Positions 1 through 10,471 of a stretch of DNA of 64,000 nt are shown piece after piece; positions within the stretch are counted from its first letter, which is position 1; every line of letters begins with the position of its first letter. Both the position numbers and the translations under genes were made by a program. Origin of the DNA: Trichopria drosophilae (Eukaryota; Arthropoda; Insecta; Hymenoptera; Diapriidae); NCBI GenBank assembly GCA_030407085.1, contig CM059583.1, positions 85,726,001 to 85,790,000 on the forward strand. Reading direction: 5' to 3'. The notes beneath the pieces were generated by a model. The model was not told the DNA's origin. It made no database searches and worked only from the letters and a program-made list of their open reading frames with translations.

Positions 1-223
1 TCCAACTACTCGTCCCGCACGCCGTACCTTTTGATTACGATTGTATTGCATTCGCATACCTAGAATATCTGTCGTAGTGTTACTTATATACCTGTGAGCT
101 AAATATAATGGTTTAGAATTTCCAAACTAGAATTTCAGTCAGTCTGAACGTCCAAGTTATGTCGTGTGCTATAACGTGTATAACGTGCTCGTTCTCTGTG
201 TAAAATATATTTTATCCGAAAAA

Positions 224-790
224 ATGAAGTGTAGTAGAGAAGATAGAGCGTCTTCCCATAGACAAAAATCAAGACCAAAAAGAAAAAATGTATTCAATCC
301 AAAAACAACCGAAACGGACAGTAGCATTTACTGCATTGTGAAAAAATTGAAATACAAGAGGACGAAAATATTTTCGATATTCCACAAGATCCGACAGTTC
401 CATATAGAATTTTGAACTTTATAACAGTGTTTTCCGCAATTTCCGAACTTGCGAAGTGCAAGACGTGCAATTAAGAATTGAAGTTTCAAACTACCTGTAA
501 ACGAGGACTTAGTTTTAAAATTGTTGTTTTGTGCAAGTGTAAATATCGCATGATAAATTCAAGTCCTTTCATTGGACACTCTTATGCGATAAATCGACGA
601 TTTTTATTCATCATTCATGAGAGTCCTCGGATCATGCTTAGCAGGTGCATCAAAAATCTGTGGCATGATGAACATGCCCTGCTTTGTAATGCAGTCTACT
701 TACGATCTAATAATGAGAAACATTCAAATTGTGAGCGGTGAGTTGTGCAGTCGCATTTTTCTAGCTCCTTATTTCTTGGCAAATTTGTTG
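224..790 (+). pseudogene. Mutator-like (MULE-type) transposase N-terminal fragment
   Basis: Broken reading frame resembling the N-terminal part of the insect 'Mutator-like transposase' family, which normally catalyses cut-and-paste transposition. The first ATG is at 224 and is followed by a basic, Ser/Arg/Lys-rich tail typical of the family. The frame then moves near 350, where a segment reading roughly ILNFITVFSAISELAKCK and a CxxC pair appear. After an in-frame TAA at 472-474 it continues with GLSFKIVVLCKCK and SPFIGHSYAINRRF, then shifts again near 610 to MRVLGSCLAGASKICGMM. These blocks fall in the family's usual order: CxxC region, 'INRRF', then 'RLLG...FCG.M'. Similarity ends near 740 at a GTGAGT that could be a chance splice donor. 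The DDE catalytic part is absent, so this is a truncated relic. Family assignment is from remembered motifs, not a search. Confidence 0.7.
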
Positions 791-830
791 TATTTATCCG
801 GGTTGTGGGAGTTCAATTTTTAGTGGCATA

Positions 831-1634
831 TCTCCGAAGCGGCTTGGGTTGGTCCTGTTTTGTACTTTTTGCAATCTGAGCCCTTATTCTGGAGTAAAAC
901 AAAATTTTGTATATTCATCGAATCGTTTTCAACCGTTGGAGTATCAGCTGTCAACACCAGAGTATGTACCACGTGACCGTTAAATTCCTACACATGGCTT
1001 AATAGTGTGACACAGCGCACCTACGTCATCGCAGATGATACAACACGTCAAGTTAATTGTAAGCTGCAAATTGTAAGTTGTTAACGCTCTACACAAGTTG
1101 CCGCTGAAAAAGAACAGGACTTACTAATTTTCTCTATTCATGAATAATTAGTAAGTCTCGAAATTTGGCATATTCGACGTGCGCCTAATTGTATCAGCAT
1201 AAATTATTGTGTCACATATATAGCTCTATACTATATCGGTATAAGTGACATCACTCACACGGCTTTTGGCTACACGAGTATATTTTTCGATTGCGCTCTA
1301 TAAAGTGGGAGGCATTTGCTTACCCACTACTCGTGTGCTGCGCACTGCTAGAGGCGCATACGGTTCACGTGCCCCTCTATCGTGATTACTACTACGTGTC
1401 GATTCACTGTACTCGTGATTATCGTTACGCGTGTAGGTTACTGTGTATGAGTATATGTGTTGGTATCACAGCTACTAGCGTACTACACTTGTGATCCTCG
1501 CAGTTTCACCCGGTTAATTAGCACGTCTCATAGACAATATAATAATATATATTTCGTTATTTTTTTGTTTTTTTATTATCTATCTAATATGTCTGAGATT
1601 TGTTTTTTTTTTTTTGTAATAAACCTATTACGGT
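831..1634. other. No gene recognised
   Basis: AT-rich sequence with only short chance ORFs on both strands. It ends in T-rich runs (about 1,558-1,615) just before the non-LTR remnant. I see no protein family, RNA gene or clear repeat structure. Confidence 0.5.
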
Positions 1635-1643
1635 CAGCGCCTA

Positions 1644-2528
1644 TATAAAATGCATTGTATGCAAAAGTTCGTGCCATAATGAATGCTGGCCTGACACAGG
1701 TACCAAAACTGATGAAAGGATATATATTTGCTGTCTTACTAACAGAGGACGAAAATGAAAGGGAGCAGACAATTTACTACGCTCTCCGCGCTTCCAACGG
1801 TCAGGCAGTGCATCGTCAGTCGACTCAAGCGCATCTGAGATATCCCAATTACAATGTGCAACTGCAGATACTCCTGTAGACCCATCCATTGATCGCCAAA
1901 CCTTCTACATGGGGTTCAAACGAAATTGAACCATAGTAAATAATAAATTGGATAAGGTCTTAAATTTATCGAGTAGCGTTGATGAAATAGAGGCCACTTA
2001 GATACTAACATCGTCGAAACAACATCTGTGCGTAGAGATTTAGACAAATCTCGTGCCATAGCTGGTTATGAGGCTCAAAACTGCGAGTCGGTAATATCGG
2101 GAATACCGGAACGTGACAATGAAGATCTGCGGAGCAGTATTGTCAAAATCTCGGGAGTCTTGAAACTTGCGCAGGATTTATTATCCGCATACAGACTTAA
2201 ACCTGTAACGCATAATGCTCCCCGTGCATCAACTTCCACGAATCAAGCATCATCAAGACCATTTTCCATTCTCGCCAAACTGGCCAGGAACCACCGCAAT
2301 CTCGACAGCACTATGATCGATGGTACCCTAAAAAAACAGCCGATTTTTATTAATGAACACCTGCCACCTGAACCAAGAGACTTACTAAGAAAAGCCAAAG
2401 CTGATGTACGTGGGGTTCCTGCTAAAAGATGCTGCATATATAACGGAATCGTCCACATTCGTCCGGTGAATGGTGAACCTGCTATTGAAATTCTGTCTGA
2501 AGCAGACATAGCTAAGATTTTGTTGTGA
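1644..2528 (+). pseudogene. Non-LTR ORF1 remnant (zinc finger plus FP25-like domain)
   Basis: ORF1 encodes the RNA-binding protein of the element. The first part (about 1,644-1,760) reads as a Cys/His cluster, C-x2-C ... H-x3-C ... CC, like the PHD-like finger at the start of the ORF1 at 13.4-14.4 kb. The longest open stretch, 2,028-2,528, contains 'NCESVISGIPERDNEDL' and 'IFINEHLPPEPRDLL', matching the corresponding blocks of that ORF1. The layout resembles baculovirus FP25-like domains found in many insect LINE ORF1 proteins. In-frame stops near 1,878 and 2,000 break the frame. Confidence 0.7.
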
Positions 2529-2534
2529 AGTGAC

Positions 2535-4165
2535 ATGCGTGACAGTGATTCTGTTGCTAATTTTTTTAATTTACCTGTACCTGTCATTTCAAAAAACTAT
2601 AATAATAATAACATTAAACTTTGCCACATAAATGTGCAATCTTTATGTTCCACCAATAAGTTTTCTGAATTCACTGAATTTTTTACAAGTAATATTTTTC
2701 ATGTTATATTGCCCACCGAAACATGTTTTAATACATTTCATTTAAGTAAACAGTTTACCCTAAAAAATTATGTGTTACTCGGAAATGATAGACACGGGAA
2801 ACGCGGAGGTGGTGTCATCGCATATATTCATAGTTCTCTAAGACCTACTGTCCTATCAACATCTAAATATGTCTTAAGTGAACCAGAATTTATGCTCTTA
2901 GATATTGCTATCTGTCATCTATAGAGCTCCTGCAACATCTTACTTTACTAATTTTGAAGATTCGCTAATAAGATACAGCCACGCATATGAAGACGTCATA
3001 ATATTTGGAGATCTGAACATGGACTTAAACAAACCTAACTCGGCCACATCGCATCTTCGTGAGTTTGCCACAAATAGTGGTCTTTCCATTATCCCTTTTG
3101 CTTCGACACAGCATAGCTCTTCCTCTAGTAGAGGATCGATCACTGCTTGGTATTAGATTCTGCTAAGGTAATTTGTCAACACCAAATGGCTGTTCATTTT
3201 GTTTCTGACCATGATTTAATATCTATTGAATATAGGATTAAAGTACAGACGGAAGCTATGGGTACTATCACCTGCAGAAATTATAATCGGATTAATGTAA
3301 ATAATTTGTTGGCTGATATTGACAACACAGATTGGTCAGCTTTTCTGTCACTCCCGGATATTAATGAGTCATTCAATCTCTTTAGTCACACACTTAAAAA
3401 TGTACTTGATGCTCATGCTCCTCTACATTCCTTTCGGCCTAAAGTATTACGTGCCTCTTGGTTTTCTGAAGAGCTACATATTATTCGCTGATATCAGCGC
3501 CAGATGTACGCGTGACACCCAGATCAAAGCACGGTTAATTTCATACCGGAAGACGTACAGGGAAATATTATCTAGGACGAAAGACAACTACTATGCCTCT
3601 AGGCTTATGGGAATATCCGACCCAAAAAGACTATGGAGGGAGCTACGCGGAATGGGCTTTGCTAAAACCAATAATGACGTAGAACCACTATGCTGTACTG
3701 TAGATGAAATTAATGCTTTTTCTACATCTCTATCCCAACACTCAATTGATGTAGAGACCATTGATCTCACATCGCTTGTTTTTCACACAGGCTTCCCGGA
3801 AAATACACTTTTTTTTACTATATTACACCGGAGGTATTGCGTCGACATTTTATGCGCATTTCATCCGATGCTAAAGGCGTTGATGAACTCTCAAGCTCGT
3901 TTCTGTTGAAATGCTTACCGGCAATATTCCCTTACTTGCTGCATTTACTTAATCAGTCTCTACAGATGTCTTGTTTTCCTTTGTTATGGAAACATGCCTT
4001 GTTGACACCCATCAAAAAAGTAAAATCGCCTACTGGTCCCTGGGATTACCGACTGATCTCGATTCTGTGCACGCCCTCAAAAATCTTAGACCGAATTGTT
4101 TACGAGCAGGCTATCAAATTTCTAAACGGTCGTAACTGGTTTGACCCATTCCAATCGGGATTCCT
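2535..4165 (+). pseudogene. Non-LTR ORF2 remnant: APE endonuclease and N-terminal reverse transcriptase
   Basis: ORF2 would nick target DNA and copy the RNA. The endonuclease part (2,535-3,250) shows 'HINVQSL', 'GKRGGGVIAYIH', 'IFGDLNMDLN' and 'SDHDLISIEY', the order expected of an APE-type nuclease. The catalytic 'SETW' position reads 'TETC', so that site is altered. The RT part (about 3,500-4,165) contains 'PLLWKHALLTPIKKVKSPTG' and 'YRLISILCTPSKILDRIVY'. The frame changes at least near 2,920, 3,150, 3,480 and 3,840. The YADD-containing palm is missing because the element ends near 4,165. Confidence 0.75.
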
Positions 4166-4950
4166 TTTGTGCATGTGGCATGGGTGCGGGCATATGTATG
4201 AGTACTGAGGCCGAGTGGAATCGACGATCCCTGTGAATCGAAAGGGAGTAAGGCGTGATACGCGAGGACCGAAAGTTTCTCGCAAGTGAAACGGCACACG
4301 GATTTATTGATAAGAGGATGACTGATATATCGTCCACATTGAATATTATTTGCATTTTGTGTATTACCATAACCTCCTTCAGTTTTTTAATTGCTATAAA
4401 CCCCATTTATACGAATTTACGTACCTGTAGGTTCTGCATGTATATAAGAATACATATTCATTTTATGTACTGTTTTCTAAATTTGATTTTATCTCGTTTT
4501 TTGAAGATTAACTCTTTATTAAAAACAACACACGTCAGAAGAAAGTAATTTTATTAATCTCGTTTATCACAAACGATGTTTCGGTAAAAAAGACTCTTGG
4601 GAGTTCTTCGCAACTTCTCACAGTAAAAGTCCATATGACGGGATAGGAGGAACCGTCAAATGAGAAGCTAAATGAGCTAGTGATAAACAAATTTTATTAG
4701 CTCAAGATCTTTTTTTTTTTAAATTATAGGTGAAATTAAAAAATAATAAAAAGGATGTACAGCAGCGCGCAACACATATCGGAAGTAGCCGCATGCCGGT
4801 AACGCGTGATACGCGAGTACGTGATAAAGCGCATGGAGCATATCGATATACACCATGTACAATATTTCTGTTCTGATATTACATTTAAAAATATGATTTT
4901 TATCCTTAAAGTAATGAGCTACATATTACAGATTAATTTAATAATATTCT
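4166..4950. other. No gene recognised
   Basis: AT-rich intervening sequence between the truncated LINE and the RNF25-like exon, probably intronic relative to that exon. Two short sub-blocks share 'GCGTGATACGCGAG' (about 4,253 and 4,804), a possible trace of a small dispersed repeat. No coding similarity is recognised on either strand; in particular I could not find the RING exon expected downstream of the RWD exon. Confidence 0.4.
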
Positions 4951-4953
4951 TAC

Positions 4954-5194
4954 CTCGATAAGTTCAAACATAACTGGTTGACCTACAAAATGATTACACT
5001 TGTCTTCTGCTTCCAACTGAATTTTCTTAATGGTATCTTCATCTAAACCTCTGGGATTACGTAGATTAATAATTGGCAATGCGTCTGGATATCCTGCAGG
5101 TAACGTAATAATGAGTCTAATGCAAACATATTGCGAATCAGAATCTTCCCCTGTTGACGGAAATACTAACGTGTCAATTACTTCCGGTTCACCT
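4954..5194 (-). CDS. RNF25: RNF25-like RWD-domain exon (E3 ubiquitin ligase)
   Basis: A 241-bp minus-strand exon encoding about 80 residues with the hallmark blocks of the RNF25 RWD domain: 'EDSDSQYVCIRL', a YP motif in 'GYPDALP', 'INLRNPRGLDEDTI', and ending 'MFELIE'. RNF25 is a cytosolic RING-type E3 ligase acting in NF-kB signalling and ribosome-stress responses; the RWD domain lies N-terminal to the RING. The exon is bounded by a good acceptor (TTTGCAG before 5,194) and donor (GAG followed by GTAAGA at 4,953), and its frame is fully open. That suggests a real exon rather than a retrocopy. I could not find the first coding exon or the RING exon in the window, so they are outside it, very diverged, or the locus is broken. 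Confidence 0.78.
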
Positions 5195-7845
5195 CTGCAA
5201 ATAATTTATTGTGAATCGAAACGTGGAAATACATTTTAAAACCGGTTACTTAGTTAAATGTTCAACATTTGCAAGCAAGGCTCTAAATTTACAGAGAATA
5301 CGATATGATGTTGAATTTACATCTATTAAAATAAGTTGGGGTTTTGTCTGCCTTTCGTAAAAACGTTTATAGAGACGAATTTTCTCTCGTTACTTCAGAT
5401 GAAGCCTTCTTAAAGACGATGGCATATTTTATTTTACAGGCGTGCAAACGTAATCTAATTAGAGTGACTTCTTTTAAAATAGATCAGTTTTTAACATTTG
5501 TAAGATACAATTTATCGCGTTCTTAAGGATTACAAGTATTTAACTGTAAAATATGGGTTTACGCTATAAACATGGGTATGTGTCGTCTATGTCGCTAAAA
5601 ATCTCTGTGATGATGTGTATCATAGTTTATATAGCAATACGTTGATTCTCTGATGAGGGAATTTCTTCCTCGTGGGCTAAAATTATACTGATTAACAAAA
5701 GAGCCGAATTTTTAAGAAGTGACATTAATATTTAAACCTCAGTTCCAGGCGAGAACTTTAAAAATGCATTTTTTCAAAACGTTTTAATATTTATATTAGA
5801 ACGCTTTTCTTTTTATTTGTCGTCCACTCGCCATAAACTGGGCTTCGGAGTTTTCCCCTTCCAGCTGGTTTTCTAGCGCAACTCACAACAGGGCCGAACA
5901 CAGAAATAAAATATTTATGTATATCAATATTTATTTTATATAAAAAAGGATATGGGACCTTCAGCCCCTTCACTTTATTACTAAAATTCAATTACGGCCG
6001 AAGGCAGAATTACATTTATATCTCGTCGCTCTACAATGATTGGTGTTTCGCACACTTGTTCGCGTTTCGTCCTCCCGTTTTCACGATTCTTTAAACGTCT
6101 GGCAGCAATCAAGGTTCCTTGAATTGCTGAAGACTCACAGCGAAGTGGCGTTCTCGCGGCACTCGCTCCTACGTCGCATCTCAGCGCGCCGTTGCCGGCG
6201 GCGCTCGGGCTTTCTCGGGGCCGTTTCTGCAAGAATTCTAAATCTAATCCATTCGATAGGAAAATCAGAATGCGCTCTCTCGATCGAGGCCCTGCGCCCT
6301 GGCAAATGTAATACCCCGTTACAATATTAATAACTGTAATCTCCATTACTGCATACTATCGGGGTTCTTTAGAATTGCCTTTCTAGTCTTCCCTACCACT
6401 TTTATACAAACAAAGACTGCTATCGCTAAATGTAGGTTTTTGGTTTCCAGATATTTCTCTACCAGCTTAAACACTACATGCAGTCGAAATCCGTAGTACT
6501 TCCAGCTACATGCATAAGCTATTCTCGATGTATCCATTCAATCCGTAGAATGTCTGATCTCATTTACCGATCCAAAAGACTCTCGACTACTTTTCATGAA
6601 GAAAGACGTCAAGAGATCAATTTAAATTTCTCTGTTGTTATAAATATAAATCCATTTATGGCCTGATTCGAAAAAATATTTCTCTGGACACCTTCAAAGC
6701 CGACAAAATATACGCCAGCGACAGACTAGCTCGAAGGAACTTCACTAATATCCCAAGAACGCCGTCCTCGCGTTGCTTGAAAATTGGGTATATTCCACCG
6801 GAGCCATGTGACATGTACGGATCATAGTTGCGCAAGTCCAACCTAACCAATTTGTATTACCAACAAATTGTCGAAAATAAACAAAATAATTGCTAACTGG
6901 CTGCAACTTTCTACAGAGCTTTGAAAATGTATATATTTCAAGAAACCAAAAAGTCCTTAACCCTTAAAGCTTAACCCTTCGCGGCACAGCGGATCACTCA
7001 GAAACCCACGTATAAATAATATGATTATATGATTTCATTTTTATGTAAATCACTATCAAGATCGACAAGTTTCATTTGAACACTCTGAGATATAAAATAA
7101 CAAGATACGATACCATTCTTTTGTTTCTGCTAAGAATATTTCTGAAATAAATAAACAAATTAAAAAAATGGTGTTCTATTCGAGTAAATTCGATCTCAAG
7201 ACAAATACACAATGATATAAATTAAAAATTCATATTCTGAAAAAAATATACATCAACTGCGTAAGTGACGATTTCTAATTACATTGAAATATTGTATTAT
7301 ATTGTAATTCATCGGTATACTCCGCACAGTGAGCTTCAAGCATTTCTTGGTTAAACTAAAATGGCGATGAGAACTGTTAGGAGGGCATGATTGGTATATC
7401 ATTCAAGATGACAATACCGTTCTTACTGAAATCGTAACTGATCCCGTTTTTGATCAAGTGCAATATTACAAATCTGAAAAATTAAAAATATAGGAATACT
7501 GAAAATGTTTTCGAAAGCGCATTTATATACATGAAAAAGACATTTGTGGTCTAAAAAGCTTAAATTGGTGCCCAGAAATTACCAAGGGGAAATATTTGAA
7601 GGAAACGCATGCCGCAAACTTTTGCAAGAATCGAACAGATTAAATGATCCTGAAAGTTATAGAAGCAATGATTTTGTTTAGACAGTTCCATTTATATCAG
7701 TTTTCAAAGCCATGAATAATGTGGTTCATTCTTAAGCCTGCTTTTCTGCATCCCCTCCTCGAAGAACAGTCAGTTTTGCAATTGCAGGAGATAAGTTGTA
7801 GTATCGATTCTGGTGCTGGCTTAAGGAGTGTTGTAATAAGTTGCA
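5195..7845. other. No gene recognised; contains a GC-rich patch
   Basis: Probably the upstream intron or 5' region relative to the RNF25-like exon. A GC-rich, CpG-bearing patch at about 6,035-6,310 stands out from its AT-rich surroundings and could be a promoter or first-exon region on the minus strand; this is inference from composition only. A 60-codon plus-strand ORF (5,344-5,526) and open stretches on both strands over the GC-rich patch match nothing I know. The remainder to 7,845 is AT-rich with no recognised feature. Confidence 0.35.
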
Positions 7846-7850
7846 ACGAT

Positions 7851-10143
7851 TCACTGACTTTCTTTCATCCACATTCTACCGGATTTTTTTAATTGCCAAG
7901 CCATAAATGAATTTGGCAGAACACTCGTAATAATGTTGTGCAGCTGCCTGTGATTTTGGTGGTAGTAATTCAAGCCTTGATTTTTGTTTTTGTATTCCAT
8001 CAAAAAAAGGTTTTCATTAGTAGCTGTTATTTCTGATTGTATTGAATTTTCGCTATCGACAGTTTTCACGACATCATCCAATTTAAATTCTTTTTGCAAG
8101 AGTTTGAATATGTCTAAATTTCCCTTCTGAAAAATACTAGATGTCGTATCGCAACCACCGAAGGCATGGGTTAGCAAAATTTTATCTTTTATATGTTGAT
8201 ACGAGTTTTAGATTTCTGAAGGCGAAACAAATTTTCCTATCGAATTTTTATTTTTGTTATTTATTTATTATTTATTTTTATATATGAATTTTTTATTTTT
8301 GGAAACTTTTGTCAACAATGAAATCAAGCTGATTTTAATTTTATCCCCTGATAATTTGTCTTTTGAAAATTTGTTTCATAGTAGAGCCATAATACTTTCA
8401 TTAAAAATAATCTCTGCACATTGACGATGCAGTTATCTTCAAGGCTGCTCAGCCTTTTAGATACTCGAGTCATTTTCGTACTCATCAAATGCGATAATGG
8501 AATTTTTCCCAAATTTCTTTTCCGCATAGTTAACGTACGTAGCACATATTTGCTCATATGTTTGATTTGTCTGCTATATTACTCGATGCAATCAAAATCC
8601 ACCATCGATCACATAAATGTCATCGGTGCTCTGCAAATTTTGTTCCAGATCAATAGGATGAAACATGTCATAAATAGCTGACTTTTTTTTCTTCCTCATT
8701 CTGGTTGTATAATTGAACATTGAGGGTGGGTATGGCGCAAGTACAAATGTGAAAAATTCGGCGAGATCATAATCGTTTTTTTAGCTAATATCATTCTTTG
8801 AAAAAGTATTGTTGGATGAAGGAGTGATTCAGCCTTTCACGACAAGGGGCTGGGACGCGCTCGACAAAGCGTGGAGTGAAAGAGGAAACGAATGAGAGTG
8901 GGAGAAGGTTAGGGTACACACCATCAAAGTAAAATATACTCCTTGAAGTTTTATTAAAATTACTTTAGTTGTACTTATTTCCACACAAATAACAACATAT
9001 TCCAGAAATTAGTAAGTACAATATGGCGGATGCCCACATGTTCGCATCTGCGAGTATCACCGACAGAGATGCGTCGATTTTCCTCTAAAATCGTTGCTCA
9101 GTGTGTTCGACGGCTGAACAACTCGTTCTTGGGTGGCGAACTTGGGTCACTCGAAACCGCGGAAACCATCGGACCGTACTCAAAAACTGATTTGTTCGTG
9201 AGCTTCAGCAAACGTCTCGGGAGGAAGTTACTTCGAGCGAAAAAGACGCGCGTACTCTTGCCTTGTTTCGGAAGAACTTTCGATCCGAGATCGAAAGAAA
9301 ATGGGCGGACACGAATGGGCACAAGGCACCCCACTCGGGTCGATTTTGCAGAAATCGAGTTGCGCTGATAAGGAGCTCTTATGCTTTTCAATCAAGCGCA
9401 CGCGGGAGTGGGAAATTCGGCGAAACGCGGAACTCAGATCTACAACATCGACTTCAAGAGATTAAGGACCGAATAATTTATCCAAGCGCCCTGGGCCTTC
9501 TACTAGAGCCAGCACAACAATAGGGTCGCGCCCGTATACGTAAGAAATCCGCTACAATTATGAATGCAACCAATTTATCGTGAACTTTTGCTGCAGAATT
9601 GACTGTTGGAAGAGATAATACTGTATTAGATAATGTTAGTTTAATATCTTTAAACACTTTTCCAATGATTCCTGTGGCGCACCTATAGCCAATTTCCTTC
9701 GCTTTATGGCAATTTATCTTCTTGTCGCCTACTACCCCCGAACTAAGAGACATTATTTCTTCGCCGGTAGTGAAAGGACTGTATGTGGTTACCAGTTATC
9801 AAGTTTTTCAAGATCAGCATCATTCCTTTTTATGCGAAATTCTCTTGACTCAATATCTTGCTCAGATGTGCCACTATCCCTGCCATAACATTTTTCCAGT
9901 GCTTCACAAATGTTGTGAAGAGTAGGGCCAGCAATGGTCTCACTACCGTGAGCCGTGAGAATATTATCCGCAGATCATCAATAAAACGACAAATCGATAG
10001 ATTACGCCACCTTTCACTTTGAAACCTTTGTTGGCGGTTTGTTCAATACACAAAGCAGTCCAGGTTCCAGCCAAACATTTGTCTTTGCGCCTTTTCGTAA
10101 AGAACTCGTTTGTAACAAATTTGTTATACTCAATTATGGACAT
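7851..10143 (-). pseudogene. GCDTTS-family multicopy protein, C-terminal two-thirds, interrupted
   Basis: Minus-strand pieces of an uncharacterised, highly multicopy metazoan protein family that I recognise from ant and other invertebrate genomes. It is probably borne by a mobile element. In order from 10,143 downward: 'AGTWTALCIEQTANKGF'; 'ESREFRIKRNDADLEKLDNW'; after a frameshift 'EEIMSLSSGVVGDKKINCHK' and 'VLSLPTVNSAAKV' (9,478-9,753); then, beyond an unrelated insertion, 'DDIYVIDGGF' with 'TYEQICATYVNYAEKKFG' (about 8,500-8,690); and finally 'LTHAFGGCDTTSSIFQKG' (8,110-8,177). Stops and frameshifts are frequent, and the segment between about 8,200 and 8,330 is degenerate. Function is unknown; the Asp-rich GCDTTS motif could belong to a PIN/FEN-like nuclease fold, which is speculation. 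The 10,143 end abuts the tail of the minus-strand LINE. Confidence 0.65.
8700..9555. other. Unidentified insertion, partly GC-rich, inside the GCDTTS pseudogene
   Basis: The family's conserved order jumps across this segment, so it looks inserted. The part from about 9,030 to 9,480 is GC- and CpG-richer than its surroundings and has open frames on both strands (for example 9,030-9,368 plus and 9,098-9,391 minus). None resembles a known protein. No terminal repeats or target duplication were seen. Confidence 0.4.
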
Positions 10144-10145
10144 GT

Positions 10146-10176
<31 letters not shown>

Positions 10177-10178
10177 TT
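10146..10178 (-). repeat. (TTTA)n microsatellite tail of the LINE
   Basis: About eight TTTA units on the plus strand, equal to a (TAAA)n tail on the coding strand, immediately downstream of the LINE 3' UTR. Simple-repeat tails are typical of CR1/Jockey-type elements and mark the 3' insertion boundary. Confidence 0.85.
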
Positions 10179-10471
10179 CACTTTGGCTTGAGGAGTTCAC
10201 CTCTCTGGCCAACCAACTAAGTAGATACATAGATAATACTAGGATTTAGTGATATACATTTCTTGTAAATAAGCATATAACAGCATGTAACTGAACTAGT
10301 AACTTATACATTGAGGAATGCGGAAATAACAAATTTCGGTAGATTCAGCAACTAACTGTAGTTCAAACATGAACTACTGTTTTCTATGATATTAATTACA
10401 TAATTTCCTAAACTTAACAACTAATGTAAAATAAAGCCGTATACATTTAAATTTCGGTAGATTAAATTGAT

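Larger units (their letters stand above)
1635..4165 (+). mobile_element. Degenerate Jockey/CR1-type non-LTR retrotransposon, both ends missing
   Basis: Remains of a two-ORF LINE-like element in the order ORF1, endonuclease, reverse transcriptase. It is homologous to, but clearly diverged from, the minus-strand element at 10.1-15.0 kb; the RT segments align around 'KKVKxPTGPxDYRLI' and 'NWFDxxQSGF'. It stops abruptly just after the QSGF block, so the RT palm, C-terminus and 3' tail are missing. Target-primed reverse transcription normally loses 5' ends, so loss of the 3' end implies a later deletion or rearrangement. Several frameshifts and stops show it is dead. The exact 5' boundary is not visible. 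Confidence 0.8.

Noticed and set aside
5344..5526. 60-codon plus-strand ORF near the RNF25-like exon
   Set aside because: No recognisable family and no supporting splice or context signal; kept as unassigned intronic sequence.
9030..9391. Overlapping open frames on both strands in a GC-rich patch
   Set aside because: No family resemblance and both strands are equally open, as expected where high GC makes stops rare.
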